In this document: piece after piece, positions 1-8,344 of the stretch
How positions within the stretch are numbered: position 1 is the stretch's first letter
Layout of the letters: each line of letters begins with the position of its first letter
Origin: Litchfieldia sinesaloumensis
GTDB lineage: Bacteria; Bacillota; Bacilli; Bacillales; Bacillaceae_L
Assembly (NCBI RefSeq): GCF_900156865.1
Contig: NZ_LT732529.1
Span: 4,082,511-4,146,510, forward strand
Direction: 5' to 3'
Length of the DNA: 64,000 nt
Translations under genes and position numbers: made by a program
Notes under the pieces: model-generated
Told to the model about the DNA's origin: nothing
Database searches by the model: none
The model's input: the letters and a program-made list of their open reading frames with translations, nothing else

Positions 1-1
1 T

Positions 2-409
2 CTGGAGTCGGTTGATAATTTACATAAGGACCGTGATTATTTTGTGAAATTTAACTGTCCAGAGTTTACAAGTCTGTGCCCAATTACGCATCAGCCGGAC
101 TTTGCAACAATGTATATCTCTTACATTCCGGATAAGAAAATTGTAGAAAGTAAGTCCCTAAAGTTGTATTTATTTAGTTTCCGCAACCATGGCGATTTTC
201 ATGAGGATTGCGTAAATATTATTATGAATGATCTTATTAAACTATTAGATCCTCGTTATATCGAGGTATGGGGGAAATTCACACCACGTGGAGGAATTTC
301 GATTGATCCATGGTGTAACTATGGAAAGCCTGGTACGAAATATGAGGAAATGGCACAATTTCGTTTAATGAACCACGACCTTTATCCAGAAAAAGTAGAT
401 AACCGATAA
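2..409 (+). CDS. queF: NADPH-dependent 7-cyano-7-deazaguanine reductase QueF (5' truncated by window)
   Basis: QueF reduces preQ0 to preQ1 with NADPH, the last free-base step of queuosine tRNA-modification biosynthesis, in the cytosol. The reading frame is open from base 2, so the N-terminus lies outside the window. A GTG at 44 is internal, because upstream codons read [13 protein letters not shown], which matches the family. Visible signatures are the FTSLCP segment carrying the nucleophilic cysteine and the QueF motif [20 protein letters not shown]. The C-terminus ends [13 protein letters not shown] as in Bacillus QueF. The next gene, a queuosine-precursor transporter, starts 15 bases downstream, so the two probably share a transcript. 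Identification is firm. Confidence 0.96.
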   Translation: MESVDNLHKDRDYFVKFNCPEFTSLCPITHQPDFATMYISYIPDKKIVESKSLKLYLFSFRNHGDFHEDCVNIIMNDLIKLLDPRYIEVWGKFTPRGGISIDPWCNYGKPGTKYEEMAQFRLMNHDLYPEKVDNR

Positions 410-423
410 GGAAAGGGATCATT

Positions 424-1050
424 ATGATATTATATTTGAATGGAATGTTTGTAGGGTTATTAATTTTAGCGAATATCGTGGCAGTGAAGCTTTTTAGTGT
501 GGGGACTTTTGCGATGCTTCCGGCCGCTGTAATTGTATATATTTTCACCTATCCCATTATCGATGTCATTGTGGAAGTATACGGGAGAGATGAGGCAAGA
601 CGCACGGTTAAAGCCGGTCTGTTTACTCAAGTGCTTGCCCTGATTTTTATTACAATTACAATTCAATTACCGGCTGCACCTGTATTTGGCGCACAGGATT
701 CATTTGAAACTATCCTAGGTGGAAGCTTCCGCGTCATTCTAGCAAGCCTGATTTCATATGCAATCAGTCAGAACCTTGATGTGTTTGTGTTTAATAAGCT
801 GAAGAAAAAGCATGGTGCAAAAAAACTATGGCTACGTAACAATGCTTCAACCATGCTTAGTCAATTAGTCGATACGAGTATTTTCATTACAATCGCATTT
901 GTTGGAACAATGCCAGTTAGTGCACTAATTGGTTTAATATTCACCCAATACATTTTTAAATTTTTTGCTGCTATACTTACAACCCCACTCGTGTATCTAT
1001 TGGTAGGACTTATACGAAAAAAAGAAGCTCCAGCAGCTTTTCAGGGGTAA
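424..1050 (+). CDS. Queuosine precursor transporter, VUT/YhhQ family
   Basis: A 208-residue integral membrane protein of the vitamin-uptake-like YhhQ family (formerly DUF165), which imports queuosine precursors such as preQ0 or preQ1. About six hydrophobic helices are visible. The central segment LRNNASTMLSQLVDTSIF is the family's conserved polar helix motif, and TYPIIDVIVEVYGRDEARR near residues 42-61 is also typical. It lies 15 bases behind queF with an AAAGGGATC ribosome site, so uptake and reduction of the precursor are co-transcribed. A short terminator follows. The function is known for the family; the exact substrate is inferred from the queF linkage. Confidence 0.9.
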   Translation: MILYLNGMFVGLLILANIVAVKLFSVGTFAMLPAAVIVYIFTYPIIDVIVEVYGRDEARRTVKAGLFTQVLALIFITITIQLPAAPVFGAQDSFETILGGSFRVILASLISYAISQNLDVFVFNKLKKKHGAKKLWLRNNASTMLSQLVDTSIFITIAFVGTMPVSALIGLIFTQYIFKFFAAILTTPLVYLLVGLIRKKEAPAAFQG

Positions 1051-1057
1051 ATCTGTG

Positions 1058-1080
1058 GAACCGTTTATACGGTTCTTTTT
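1058..1080 (+). terminator. Intrinsic terminator after the queF-transporter unit
   Basis: The inverted repeat GAACCGT / ACGGTTC with a four-base loop is followed directly by a run of five T, eight bases after the transporter stop codon. It separates the queuosine genes from the ATP-grasp gene. Confidence 0.75.
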
Positions 1081-1148
1081 ATTTGCACTTCCTTCGTTTA
1101 TAAAATATCATAATACATATATGATTAATGGGAATTGAGGGACGTCGA

Positions 1149-2087
1149 ATGTCTAAAAAACTATATATTATCCATGAAAATGATGAGTGGACGGCTCATT
1201 TAACGAAGCGGTTAGATGAATTGAATTTGCCATATGAGGAATGGCATCTTGATAAAGGAATTATCGATTTAACGTCTGAGCCACCCGAGGGCGTATTCTA
1301 TAACCGGATGAGTGCATCCTCACATACAAGAGGTCACCGATTTGCACCCGAGTTGACAGGTGGAATTTTGGATTGGCTCGAATTCCACAATCGTACAGTA
1401 TTTAATGGAAGTAATGCATTACGTCTAGAGCTAAGCAAAATAAGACAATACACAGCACTTGAAGCAAACGGAGTCCGCACTCCAAAAACAATTGGGGCAG
1501 TTGGTCGTGAGCAAATTATTGAAGCTGCCGAAAAACTAGGCACAGCTCCTTTTATTACGAAACATAACCGGGCAGGTAAGGGCCTAGGAGTTCAATTGTT
1601 CCAAACAGTTGAGTCGTTGAAGGCATATGTGAATAGTCAAGCATTTGAAGAGCCTGTTGATGGGATTACATTAATTCAGGAGTATATTCAATCTCCAGAT
1701 TCGTCTATTACAAGGGCTGAGTTCGTTGGAGGTAAATTCGTGTATGCCGTCCGAGTTGATACCTCAGAAGGGTTCGAACTTTGTCCAGCAGACGCATGTC
1801 AAATAGGCGATCTCTTTTGTCCGGTTGGCGAAGAGGTAGAAGTGCGACCTAAATTTGAGATTATAGAAGATATCGATTCAGAACTAATTGCGCGATATGA
1901 AGCCTTTCTGAAGACTGTAAAAATTGATGTGGCAGGTATCGAATTTATAAAAAATGAAAAAGGTGAAATATTCACCTATGATGTTAACACAAATACAAAC
2001 TATAATTCCGATGCCGAAGCGATAGCAGAAAAATATGGGATGCTTGAGCTCGCAAAGTTTCTCGGAGAAGCATTGGAAAGAATATAG
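1149..2087 (+). CDS. ATP-grasp (RimK-like) ligase family protein
   Basis: A 312-residue protein of the ATP-grasp superfamily, which joins a carboxylate to an amine or thiol through an acyl-phosphate. The glycine-rich loop TKHNRAGKGLGVQLF lies near residue 142, and the metal-binding end reads EIFTYDVNTNTNYNS, with the Asp/Asn pair expected for Mg2+. It resembles RimK/GshB-type proteins annotated as alpha-L-glutamate ligase homologues, but nothing indicates the substrate. I chose ATG 1149 rather than the in-frame ATG at 1128 because TTGAGGGA sits seven bases before it. It stands alone between two terminators, so the neighbours do not help with function. Confidence 0.8.
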   Translation: MSKKLYIIHENDEWTAHLTKRLDELNLPYEEWHLDKGIIDLTSEPPEGVFYNRMSASSHTRGHRFAPELTGGILDWLEFHNRTVFNGSNALRLELSKIRQYTALEANGVRTPKTIGAVGREQIIEAAEKLGTAPFITKHNRAGKGLGVQLFQTVESLKAYVNSQAFEEPVDGITLIQEYIQSPDSSITRAEFVGGKFVYAVRVDTSEGFELCPADACQIGDLFCPVGEEVEVRPKFEIIEDIDSELIARYEAFLKTVKIDVAGIEFIKNEKGEIFTYDVNTNTNYNSDAEAIAEKYGMLELAKFLGEALERI

Positions 2088-2137
2088 GTAACTATTCGTA
2101 GTGAGTCTGTGCTTACAATTCTCTGAATAGAAAAAGA

Positions 2138-2183
2138 GGGGTTGTCCTCAAAAGTCGATTCAATGACTTTTTTGGACAGCCCC
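2138..2183. terminator. Bidirectional terminator between ATP-grasp gene and MFS exporter
   Basis: A ten-base stem, GGGGTTGTCC pairing with GGACAGCCCC, is extended inside by AAAGTC / GACTTT. It lies between convergent genes and overlaps the last codons of the minus-strand transporter. Confidence 0.7.
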
Positions 2184-3335
2184 TTGGCTTGTCTTTGCCG
2201 AATACATTTTAAATAATATAAACGCAACTACCGATAAGACTATACCTGAAATATAAGGTAATCCACTTGCAATGGAGAAGAGCAAACCACCTAATATAGG
2301 TCCAAGAATTCTTCCTAAAGAATCAAAGGAAGATAATAGACCGGTTACACTGCCATGCCCAGTGTTGGCTCGTTTAGTTAATAACGCTGAAACAGAAGGT
2401 CGGATGACGCCATTTCCTACTCCAAAAATGGTTATGAAAATTGCAGCTGTAAGAAAGTCCTTCGTAAATAAAATTAAGAAGAAACCTATAGCTGACACAA
2501 GAATGCCGATTTTAATAACAAACCCTTCACCGTGCCGTTTTGTCAATCTCCCTACAAGTCCACCTTGTACAATTGCACCAGCTAGACCCATTATCATGAA
2601 AATATATCCAAGCTCTGTTGTTCCCAAACCAGCCTTTTCAGCGGCAAAATAAGCAAATGAAGCTTCAAGTCCAGCTAGTGATAATGTAACAAAAAAAGAT
2701 AGGAAAAACAAAACAGATTCGGGACCATTAAGTGCCTTTAAAAGGCTGGGTCTTTTACGATCTGTAGGATGTCTATCCTCTTTTGCAAGAGACTCTTTTA
2801 GGATAAATATGACGAGTAAGAAGGTAATAAAAGATGAGATTCCAGCTACGTAAAAAGGCATCTGTAGATCGGTCTTTGAAAAGATACCGCCAATCGCCGG
2901 TCCAAAAGTAAATCCTAGACCGATAGAAGCACCAATTACTCCCATCCCTTTTCCACGATTCTCAGGAGTGGTAATATCGGCAGCATAGGCCATAACGGTC
3001 GGCATTGTAGCAGCTGAAAGAAATCCTCCAATAATTCTCGCAGCAAAGAGCATCCATAGCTCTGTAGATAAGGCCATTAAAAAGAAGGAAAGTGCAAGTC
3101 CGAATATTCCAATCATAATAACAGGCTTACGGCCAATGCGGTCTGAAACTCTACCCCACATCGGTGCGAAAAGGAATTGCATTAAAGAGTAAACCGCCAT
3201 GAGAAATCCTAATTCAGTAGGTGAAGCACCAAGGTCTTCAGCATAAAAAGGTATAACGGGTATAATAATCCCAAACCCGACATAAACAAAAAACATAACT
3301 GCAAATAAGATAGGTAACGCTTTCTTTGTATCCAA
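2160..3335 (-). CDS. MFS drug-efflux-type transporter
   Basis: A 391-residue, twelve-helix major facilitator protein of the DHA1 drug:H+ antiporter type (TetA/Bmr/YttB-like). Motif A appears as GRVSDRIGRKP between helices 2 and 3. The antiporter motif C region reads GLGFTFGPAIGG in helix 5. The likely start is TTG 3335, with GGAG about eleven bases upstream; the longer frame to 3488 adds an unlikely polar N-terminus lacking a ribosome site. The gene is monocistronic, convergent with the ATP-grasp gene and preceded on the same strand by the terminator of cwlO. The substrate is unknown; multidrug or antibiotic export is a family-level guess. Confidence 0.85.
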   Translation of the reverse strand: MDTKKALPILFAVMFFVYVGFGIIIPVIPFYAEDLGASPTELGFLMAVYSLMQFLFAPMWGRVSDRIGRKPVIMIGIFGLALSFFLMALSTELWMLFAARIIGGFLSAATMPTVMAYAADITTPENRGKGMGVIGASIGLGFTFGPAIGGIFSKTDLQMPFYVAGISSFITFLLVIFILKESLAKEDRHPTDRKRPSLLKALNGPESVLFFLSFFVTLSLAGLEASFAYFAAEKAGLGTTELGYIFMIMGLAGAIVQGGLVGRLTKRHGEGFVIKIGILVSAIGFFLILFTKDFLTAAIFITIFGVGNGVIRPSVSALLTKRANTGHGSVTGLLSSFDSLGRILGPILGGLLFSIASGLPYISGIVLSVVAFILFKMYSAKTSQGAVQKSH

Positions 3336-3495
3336 AATGTATGTCACTCCAGTATGATAGCTTACTTTCCTATAATAAATTAAATGAAGGCAATTTGAAA
3401 GTCTCAAGGGATAGAGCCACAAAATATTCAACTTCATAAAGTTGATTAGGAATATACTGTGAGCCCTTTTAGGAACAAATGCACGCAAAACAAAA

Positions 3496-3521
3496 AAGCA
3501 TCTTCATTTTCGAAGATGCTT
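3496..3521 (-). terminator. Terminator of the cwlO-like gene
   Basis: Read on the minus strand, AAGCATCTTC / GAAGATGCTT forms a ten-base stem followed by TTTTTTG, just beyond the stop codon of the NlpC/P60 protein. Confidence 0.85.
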
Positions 3522-3534
3522 GTAATAGGATTGT

Positions 3535-4683
3535 TTAATGAATGATACGCTTTACACGTCCATTGAATGTGTTTTTCCAGTAACCACTAGACATATTAGC
3601 AATGGCAACACCTGTAGAGCTTTGGGAACCAATAAATTTGCCTCCGCCAATGTAGATTCCTACGTGACCATCTGTTTTATATGTGTTAAAGAATACTAAA
3701 TCGCCAGGTTTCATATCACTAACTGAAACAGCTGTGCCTTGATTCTTCAATGTATCTGTACTAGCACCAACACTTACACCAGCCTGAGCGAATGCCCAGT
3801 GTACGAAACCAGAACAGTCAAATAATCCGTTTGCGATATCGGATGCGTTTCGTCCACCACCGAATTTATATGCTGAGTTTCCAATATATTTATAACCCGC
3901 ATTAATAACGGTGCTGATTGAACCGGTAACCTTAGGAGTAGAGGTTGGAATCGCCGCAGCTACTGTTGAATTAGAAGCAGTAGTAGAGACTGAATTAGTT
4001 GCTGATGTGTTGCTTACAGCAGGAGTAGCAGCAAGCATACTTGCACGAAGCTCCTCAATATCAGCTAACGTTTTTTGCTCCTTTGATTGTAGAGCAGCCT
4101 TTAGGGTATCATTTTGTGCTTTTTGTTCTTGAATCTGACCCTGCATAGCTACTAGTTCTTCTTTTTTGTTTTGTAAAGATGTGAGTGTGGCCTTAATAGT
4201 ATCTCTTTTTTCTTGTACATCACTAATGGCATTAGCTTGTTCATCAATTATTTTTTGGTCAGCTTGCATAATAGTGGTAACCGCGCTTATACGGTTAATA
4301 AAGTCTGAAAAGTTTTGTGCACCAAAAATAACATCTATATAGCTGATAGTACCACCAGACTCCTGCATCATGCGGGCACGCTCTTTGAGAATTTCATTTC
4401 GAGCTTCAATTTCTTTTTCTAATTGGTCAATCTCAGATTGAAGTGTATTAACTTGTTCTTCAGACTTTTTAATTTCATCTTCAGTTTGAGTGATCATCTT
4501 ATGGTTATCTTCAATCGCTTTATCTACCTTTGCGATTTGTGCGTTTAATTCTTTTAGCGCATTTTGAGTTTCTGAAAGTTCACTTTCTAGAGAATTCATT
4601 GTCTCAGCGCTAGTTGAGATTACATATGGAGAAAAGGCACTTATCATTAAAGTGGCACTTAAAGCTACGAGTGTCTTTTTCAA
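3535..4683 (-). CDS. cwlO: Secreted D,L-endopeptidase with N-terminal coiled coil and NlpC/P60 domain (CwlO-like)
   Basis: A 382-residue exported autolysin. Residues 1-26 form a signal peptide. Residues 30-215 are a long heptad-rich coiled coil (ALKELNAQIAKVDKAIED and similar). A Ser/Thr/Ala linker spans about 216-250, and residues 265-382 are an NlpC/P60 domain. The catalytic cysteine lies in LFDCSGFV near residue 290 and the histidine in GHVGIYIGG. This layout is that of CwlO, which cleaves D-Glu-mDAP bonds during lateral wall growth under FtsEX control in Bacillus subtilis. The start is TTG with GTAGGA upstream. WalR control would be expected from the family, but I could not see a clean WalR box. 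Confidence 0.88.
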   Translation of the reverse strand: MKKTLVALSATLMISAFSPYVISTSAETMNSLESELSETQNALKELNAQIAKVDKAIEDNHKMITQTEDEIKKSEEQVNTLQSEIDQLEKEIEARNEILKERARMMQESGGTISYIDVIFGAQNFSDFINRISAVTTIMQADQKIIDEQANAISDVQEKRDTIKATLTSLQNKKEELVAMQGQIQEQKAQNDTLKAALQSKEQKTLADIEELRASMLAATPAVSNTSATNSVSTTASNSTVAAAIPTSTPKVTGSISTVINAGYKYIGNSAYKFGGGRNASDIANGLFDCSGFVHWAFAQAGVSVGASTDTLKNQGTAVSVSDMKPGDLVFFNTYKTDGHVGIYIGGGKFIGSQSSTGVAIANMSSGYWKNTFNGRVKRIIH

Positions 4684-5032
4684 GATAATTCCTACTTTCT
4701 TACTAGTCTACTAGTCTTCTATCCTAGCTTTTTATTCTCCAATATTATCATATATTTCTATATAATTCTCCATTTGTCGCGAAATTGTTACATTTTGTTA
4801 AAATTGTAATGTTTAAAACCTAGTAATGTATGGAAGGGTAATAGAGGTTTCTTACAATTAGTGTCGAAATAAATCTGTAATAATTCCATGCTAGATTACA
4901 GATATTCCTCCTACTAAAGTAGGGAAAGGTACAACAGACCTATGAAGAGAATAGTGGATTACTAATGAGTAGGGGAGTGTGGAGCAGGCGCAAGTTTTAA
5001 GTAGAAACATCATCGCGCCTGAGTTACTATTT
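4684..5032. other. Intergenic region upstream of cwlO
   Basis: This 349-base AT-rich region holds the cwlO leader. On the minus strand it contains an 8-base tandem duplication, ACTAGTCT twice around 4701-4716. TGTTAC, TGTTAA and TGTAAT elements spaced 9-10 bases apart lie at about 4785-4810; these are close to, but not spaced like, a WalR box. A long-loop inverted repeat, CAGGCGC / GCGCCTG at about 4986-5022, follows the thioesterase gene but lacks a T-run. No coding sequence is visible. Confidence 0.4.
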
Positions 5033-5452
5033 TTATATACCTTCAAACTTTTTGATTCTATCCTTTATGTCTTTTGGTAGGGGAGCTGAAGAGTTTGTAA
5101 CATTATTGTAATTTACTTGTATTGTTTCAGCTTCAACCAGAATTTCATCTCCTCGTGCTATACTACTTTCTAGAGTGAGACTGGAATTTCCCAATTTTTT
5201 AACTCGAACGTAAATAGTTAGTAAGTCATCTAGTACTGCCGGTTTTTTGTATTCTACAGTACTCTTAACAAGGACTGGTTCGAAATGGGAAGTATGTTGA
5301 TTTAGAAACCAATCTTGTCCAAGAATTTCACGCATATATTCTGTGAAGCCGACATCAAGATATGTAAGGTAATGCGCGTTAAAAACGATTTTTTGCCCGT
5401 CAATCTCAGAATACCTGACACGTAGAGTATGTGAGAAATGATAGTTTTCCAA
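5033..5452 (-). CDS. Acyl-CoA thioesterase, hotdog fold (4HBT/YbgC-like)
   Basis: A 139-residue single-domain hotdog thioesterase. The signature RYSEIDGQKIVFNAHYLTYLD near residues 13-32 fits the YbgC/4-hydroxybenzoyl-CoA thioesterase pattern, in which an Asp and a following Asn/His-x-x-Tyr line the active site. Length is normal for the family. It would hydrolyse a cytosolic acyl-CoA; the chain type cannot be read from the sequence. The start is TTG, supported by AAGGAGG eight bases upstream. It is transcribed alone, divergently from the AbrB-family membrane protein. Confidence 0.85.
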   Translation of the reverse strand: MENYHFSHTLRVRYSEIDGQKIVFNAHYLTYLDVGFTEYMREILGQDWFLNQHTSHFEPVLVKSTVEYKKPAVLDDLLTIYVRVKKLGNSSLTLESSIARGDEILVEAETIQVNYNNVTNSSAPLPKDIKDRIKKFEGI

Positions 5453-5549
5453 GTGGAATTCCTCCTTTTTAGAAGTATATTCTGTAAAGCTAGGGAATTT
5501 CCTGCCTACATTTTATAAGTAGAGTTGTTAAAAAGAAAGGTCGAAAAAA

Positions 5550-6605
5550 ATGAAGTTTTCACTAATGAAAGGAATTGGAGAGGCGTATATAGTTTCGGCA
5601 ATTGGTGGCTTGTTATTTTACTTATTACATTTTCCAATACCATGGATACTAGGCCCGATGACATTTATGATTGTGTATAAAGCAATCACCCATCGAAAAT
5701 TGGTTGTATCAACAAGAGCGTATAATGGAGGACTTGCAACCCTCGGAATCTACTTTGGGCTATCGTTTACAAGGGATACCTTTATAACTGTATATCCCTA
5801 TATCATTCCGTTTTTAATCACGACTATTTTACTTCTTACAGTTAGTGTGATTAACAGTATCTATGTAACTAGGTTTATTAAAATAGACCCAATGACAAGT
5901 GTTTTCGGCTCAATTCCAGGTGGATTATCTGAAATGGTAGCAGCGAGTCACTCGTTACGTGCAAATTCAGCCATGGTTACAATCTTTCAAACAGTCCGAT
6001 TGTTAACAGTAGTATTTCTTGTCCCGTTTATTGTGACACATCTATTTTTGGCGGATGCTGAACGAGTCCTTGATGTAACTAAAGAGATGAGTAACGGACC
6101 CGCATATGCGTATTTATGGTTTGGGTTGGCGGTTGTAGCAGGGTGGCTACTTCAAAATAAGCTACCAGCTGCTTATGTCATTGGACCACTTGCTGTTACT
6201 GCGCTACTTGGTGTGTTGGGTGTGAGTTTGCCTAGCATTCCACCGTGGTTTTTAATTATCGCGCAAATTACAGTTGGATTGAGAATGGGGAATAACATCA
6301 ATTTGCGAGATTTAAAGATTGGTGGAAAGTATTGTGGAGTTTATCTAGTGTTAACAATGTTACTGGTGGTTGTCTCGTTTGGGTTCGGTTATCTGTTTGC
6401 CATTTTCACAGATTTGGATTTACCAACTGCCATGTTAAGTTTGGCACCTGGTGGAATTGTAGAGATGGTGTTAACCGCAACAGCTATTGGAGCGGATCCA
6501 GCTGTGGTAAGTTCATTACAGCTCATTCGTCTATTGTTCATCATCATAGTCGTACCAAGCTTTTTAAAATGGATGTTTACGAGGAAAGCGAAGGTAGCAG
6601 CATGA
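5550..6605 (+). CDS. AbrB family membrane protein (PF05145)
   Basis: A 351-residue polytopic membrane protein with about ten hydrophobic helices and an internal duplication. The two halves carry matching loop motifs, GSIPGGLSEM near residue 120 and LAPGGIVEM near residue 298. This is the membrane 'AbrB duplication' family, often labelled putative ammonia monooxygenase or AidB regulator. It is unrelated to the DNA-binding transition-state regulator AbrB. The family's biochemical role is unsettled, and transport of a small carboxylate or regulator-like function are both guesses. The gene has AAAGAAAGG upstream and is followed by an unusual repeat array rather than a gene. Confidence 0.8.
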   Translation: MKFSLMKGIGEAYIVSAIGGLLFYLLHFPIPWILGPMTFMIVYKAITHRKLVVSTRAYNGGLATLGIYFGLSFTRDTFITVYPYIIPFLITTILLLTVSVINSIYVTRFIKIDPMTSVFGSIPGGLSEMVAASHSLRANSAMVTIFQTVRLLTVVFLVPFIVTHLFLADAERVLDVTKEMSNGPAYAYLWFGLAVVAGWLLQNKLPAAYVIGPLAVTALLGVLGVSLPSIPPWFLIIAQITVGLRMGNNINLRDLKIGGKYCGVYLVLTMLLVVVSFGFGYLFAIFTDLDLPTAMLSLAPGGIVEMVLTATAIGADPAVVSSLQLIRLLFIIIVVPSFLKWMFTRKAKVAA

Positions 6606-6617
6606 TGAGTGCTATTT

Positions 6618-6800
6618 AAACAAACGATTGATTGAAGTCTGAACCCCATGTGTACCAAGGTTTGTAAGTTAAACAAATGGTCGACCCATGGAGTTGAAAA
6701 AAGCTAATGTCTTGTAAGCAAAAATTCAAACAAACGCTTGATTGAAACGTGAATCCCTTGTGTCGCAACAGATAGAACACTAAACAAACGTTTGATTGAA
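6618..6800 (+). repeat. Degenerate tandem repeat, about four units of 53-58 bp
   Basis: The core AAACAAACGNTTGATTGAA starts at 6618, 6729 and 6782. A decayed copy (AAACAAATGGT) starts at 6671, giving steps of 53, 58 and 53 bases. Beyond the core, the copies at 6618 and 6729 both continue TGAANCCCNTGTGT. Each core contains an imperfect CAAACG-TTTG palindrome. The array fills the gap between the AbrB-family gene and the DinB gene. Confidence 0.7.
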
Positions 6801-6860
6801 AATTATTATGTAAACTAAATGTGACTTTAGTCTTCCTATCGTCATTTGAGCGAAATCAAG

Positions 6861-6887
6861 GAGCCACTAGGAATAACCTAGTGGCTC
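6861..6887. terminator. Strong hairpin between convergent genes
   Basis: GAGCCACTAGG / CCTAGTGGCTC forms an eleven-base perfect stem with a five-base loop, just beyond the stop of the DinB gene. There is no long T-run on either strand, so termination is likely but not classical. Confidence 0.6.
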
Positions 6888-6905
6888 AATTAATTATCAA
6901 ATTGT

Positions 6906-7382
6906 TTATGCGCCCCATTCTTCCTTAGAAGGACCGTATACACCAGGAACCTTCAATCCGGCTTGGCGCATAAGGATCGTCATTTGACCACGGTGATGAA
7001 TTTGATGAGTATTCATCATTCCAAGTAATATAGCAGTAGGCATTTGACCGCCAAAAATATCATGGACTTCTTTTAATGTTTCGTCGTTCCATTGTGCCTT
7101 AATCGCATTAACTACATTTTCAGTTGTTACACGGTAGCTATCAGCGATTTCCTTCGCGCTAGTAGGTACTTCTTGACCGTTAGCTCCTTCGAATTGAAGA
7201 CCAGCTTGTGAAAGCATGAGATGTACAGAAGTAACAACATGCCATGCTAGCTCTCCTAATGTACGGTGCCCAGGCGCAACCTCTTGTGATAATGACTCAT
7301 CTGTTAAAGCATCGAGAATTTTTTGAGTGCTACTAGCTTCGTATTGCCATTCCTGCACGAATTCCTGTAGTAAATGGTACAT
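6906..7382 (-). CDS. DinB/YfiT-family putative metal-dependent protein
   Basis: A 158-residue four-helix-bundle protein of the DinB superfamily, whose members bind a divalent metal through three histidines. The expected ligands are visible in ELAWHVV near residue 48 and in THQIHHRGQM near residues 125-134. Some members are thiol-dependent transferases (bacillithiol S-transferases), others are DNA-damage inducible; nothing here separates these. The start ATG 7382 has GAGGAATAC upstream. It is monocistronic and divergent from the LytTR regulator. Confidence 0.85.
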   Translation of the reverse strand: MYHLLQEFVQEWQYEASSTQKILDALTDESLSQEVAPGHRTLGELAWHVVTSVHLMLSQAGLQFEGANGQEVPTSAKEIADSYRVTTENVVNAIKAQWNDETLKEVHDIFGGQMPTAILLGMMNTHQIHHRGQMTILMRQAGLKVPGVYGPSKEEWGA

Positions 7383-7542
7383 ATGTATTCCTCCTCATAT
7401 TTGTTTATTACTATTATACTTCATGCACAAATAATAGCCATTTTAAACGCTTAAGTCGTTTTTAAGAAAATGTATGCTATAAGCCATGAAAGTATGTAGA
7501 ATAGATAGTAATACTAGATTTTCACACAAAGGATGTTGACGC

Positions 7543-8187
7543 GTGAAGGAAATAACAATTAGCTCACTCTTAGATGTGATTGGGGAATTGTTCTCTGATG
7601 AGATTTCAATAGCCGTATCAAACACAAAGGAATATATCTATTATCGTCCAAGTAAACGAATTGACCTAAAAATAAAACCAGGCGATGTGGTAAAAGAGGG
7701 GACCATTGCCTATAAAGCTATAACATCCGGCCAAAAAACGTCTGAATTTATCAATCGGGATGTATTTGGAATTCCCTATCACGGGATGGCAGTACCCTTT
7801 TTCGATCATGACGTATTGGAAGGCTGTGTAACTGCTATCTATCCTGCGTTAACAGACGGAAAGTCTGTCGTAACGGTGAAATCACCAGATGGGTGGGTTC
7901 CAATTCCATTTTCAGATGTTATTTTCTTAGAAGCAAAACAAAAGAAGACGTATGTGTATACAGAAGGGTTCTCTGGAACTCATAAATATTCGCTACAGGA
8001 ATTTGAATACACATTACCAAAGGATTTTTTTATTCGTTGTCACCGGTCCTTTATTGTGAACGTCAATCAAATAAAGGAAATTCACCCCGATACCCACTCT
8101 ACCTTTTTACTTGAAATGAAAAACGGAGCAAGAGTCCCGGTTAGCCAAAACTACTCAAGTTATTTTCGGAAGTTGCTAGGGTTTTAA
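7543..8187 (+). CDS. LytTR-family transcriptional regulator with N-terminal sensory region
   Basis: A 214-residue regulator. Residues 105-214 are a LytTR DNA-binding domain (VIFLEAKQKKTYVYT, FIRCHRSFIVNVNQIKEI). Residues 1-95 form a compact PAS-like region (AVSNTKEYIYYRPSKRIDL, YHGMAVPFFDHD) in place of a phosphorylatable receiver, so it is probably a one-component sensor. The start is GTG with AAAGGA upstream. The next gene encodes a CoA-transferase, which suggests the regulator senses a metabolite or redox cue and controls that enzyme. The pairing is inferred from adjacency only. Confidence 0.82.
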   Translation: MKEITISSLLDVIGELFSDEISIAVSNTKEYIYYRPSKRIDLKIKPGDVVKEGTIAYKAITSGQKTSEFINRDVFGIPYHGMAVPFFDHDVLEGCVTAIYPALTDGKSVVTVKSPDGWVPIPFSDVIFLEAKQKKTYVYTEGFSGTHKYSLQEFEYTLPKDFFIRCHRSFIVNVNQIKEIHPDTHSTFLLEMKNGARVPVSQNYSSYFRKLLGF

Positions 8188-8205
8188 CCATGAATATGCT
8201 AGAAA

Positions 8206-8245
8206 AAGAACAAATCTTCTACTTTAGGAGTTTGTTCTTCTTTTT
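8206..8245 (+). terminator. Terminator after the LytTR gene
   Basis: AAGAACAAA / TTTGTTCTT pair across a 16-base loop and are followed by CTTTTTTAT, so the CoA-transferase gene needs its own promoter. Confidence 0.75.
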
Positions 8246-8344
8246 TATCGAGTTTTCTTGTTCTTTATTCTAGAAATTCCTACTTACATGGCGAATATAG
8301 GTAAAATTATCTTAATATTCAATATCATGAAAGGGATGGGATAT

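Noticed and set aside
4780-4812. WalR box upstream of cwlO
   Set aside because: TGTTAC, TGTTAA and TGTAAT are present but spaced 9-10 bases apart instead of the 11 needed for TGTWAH-N5-TGTWAH.
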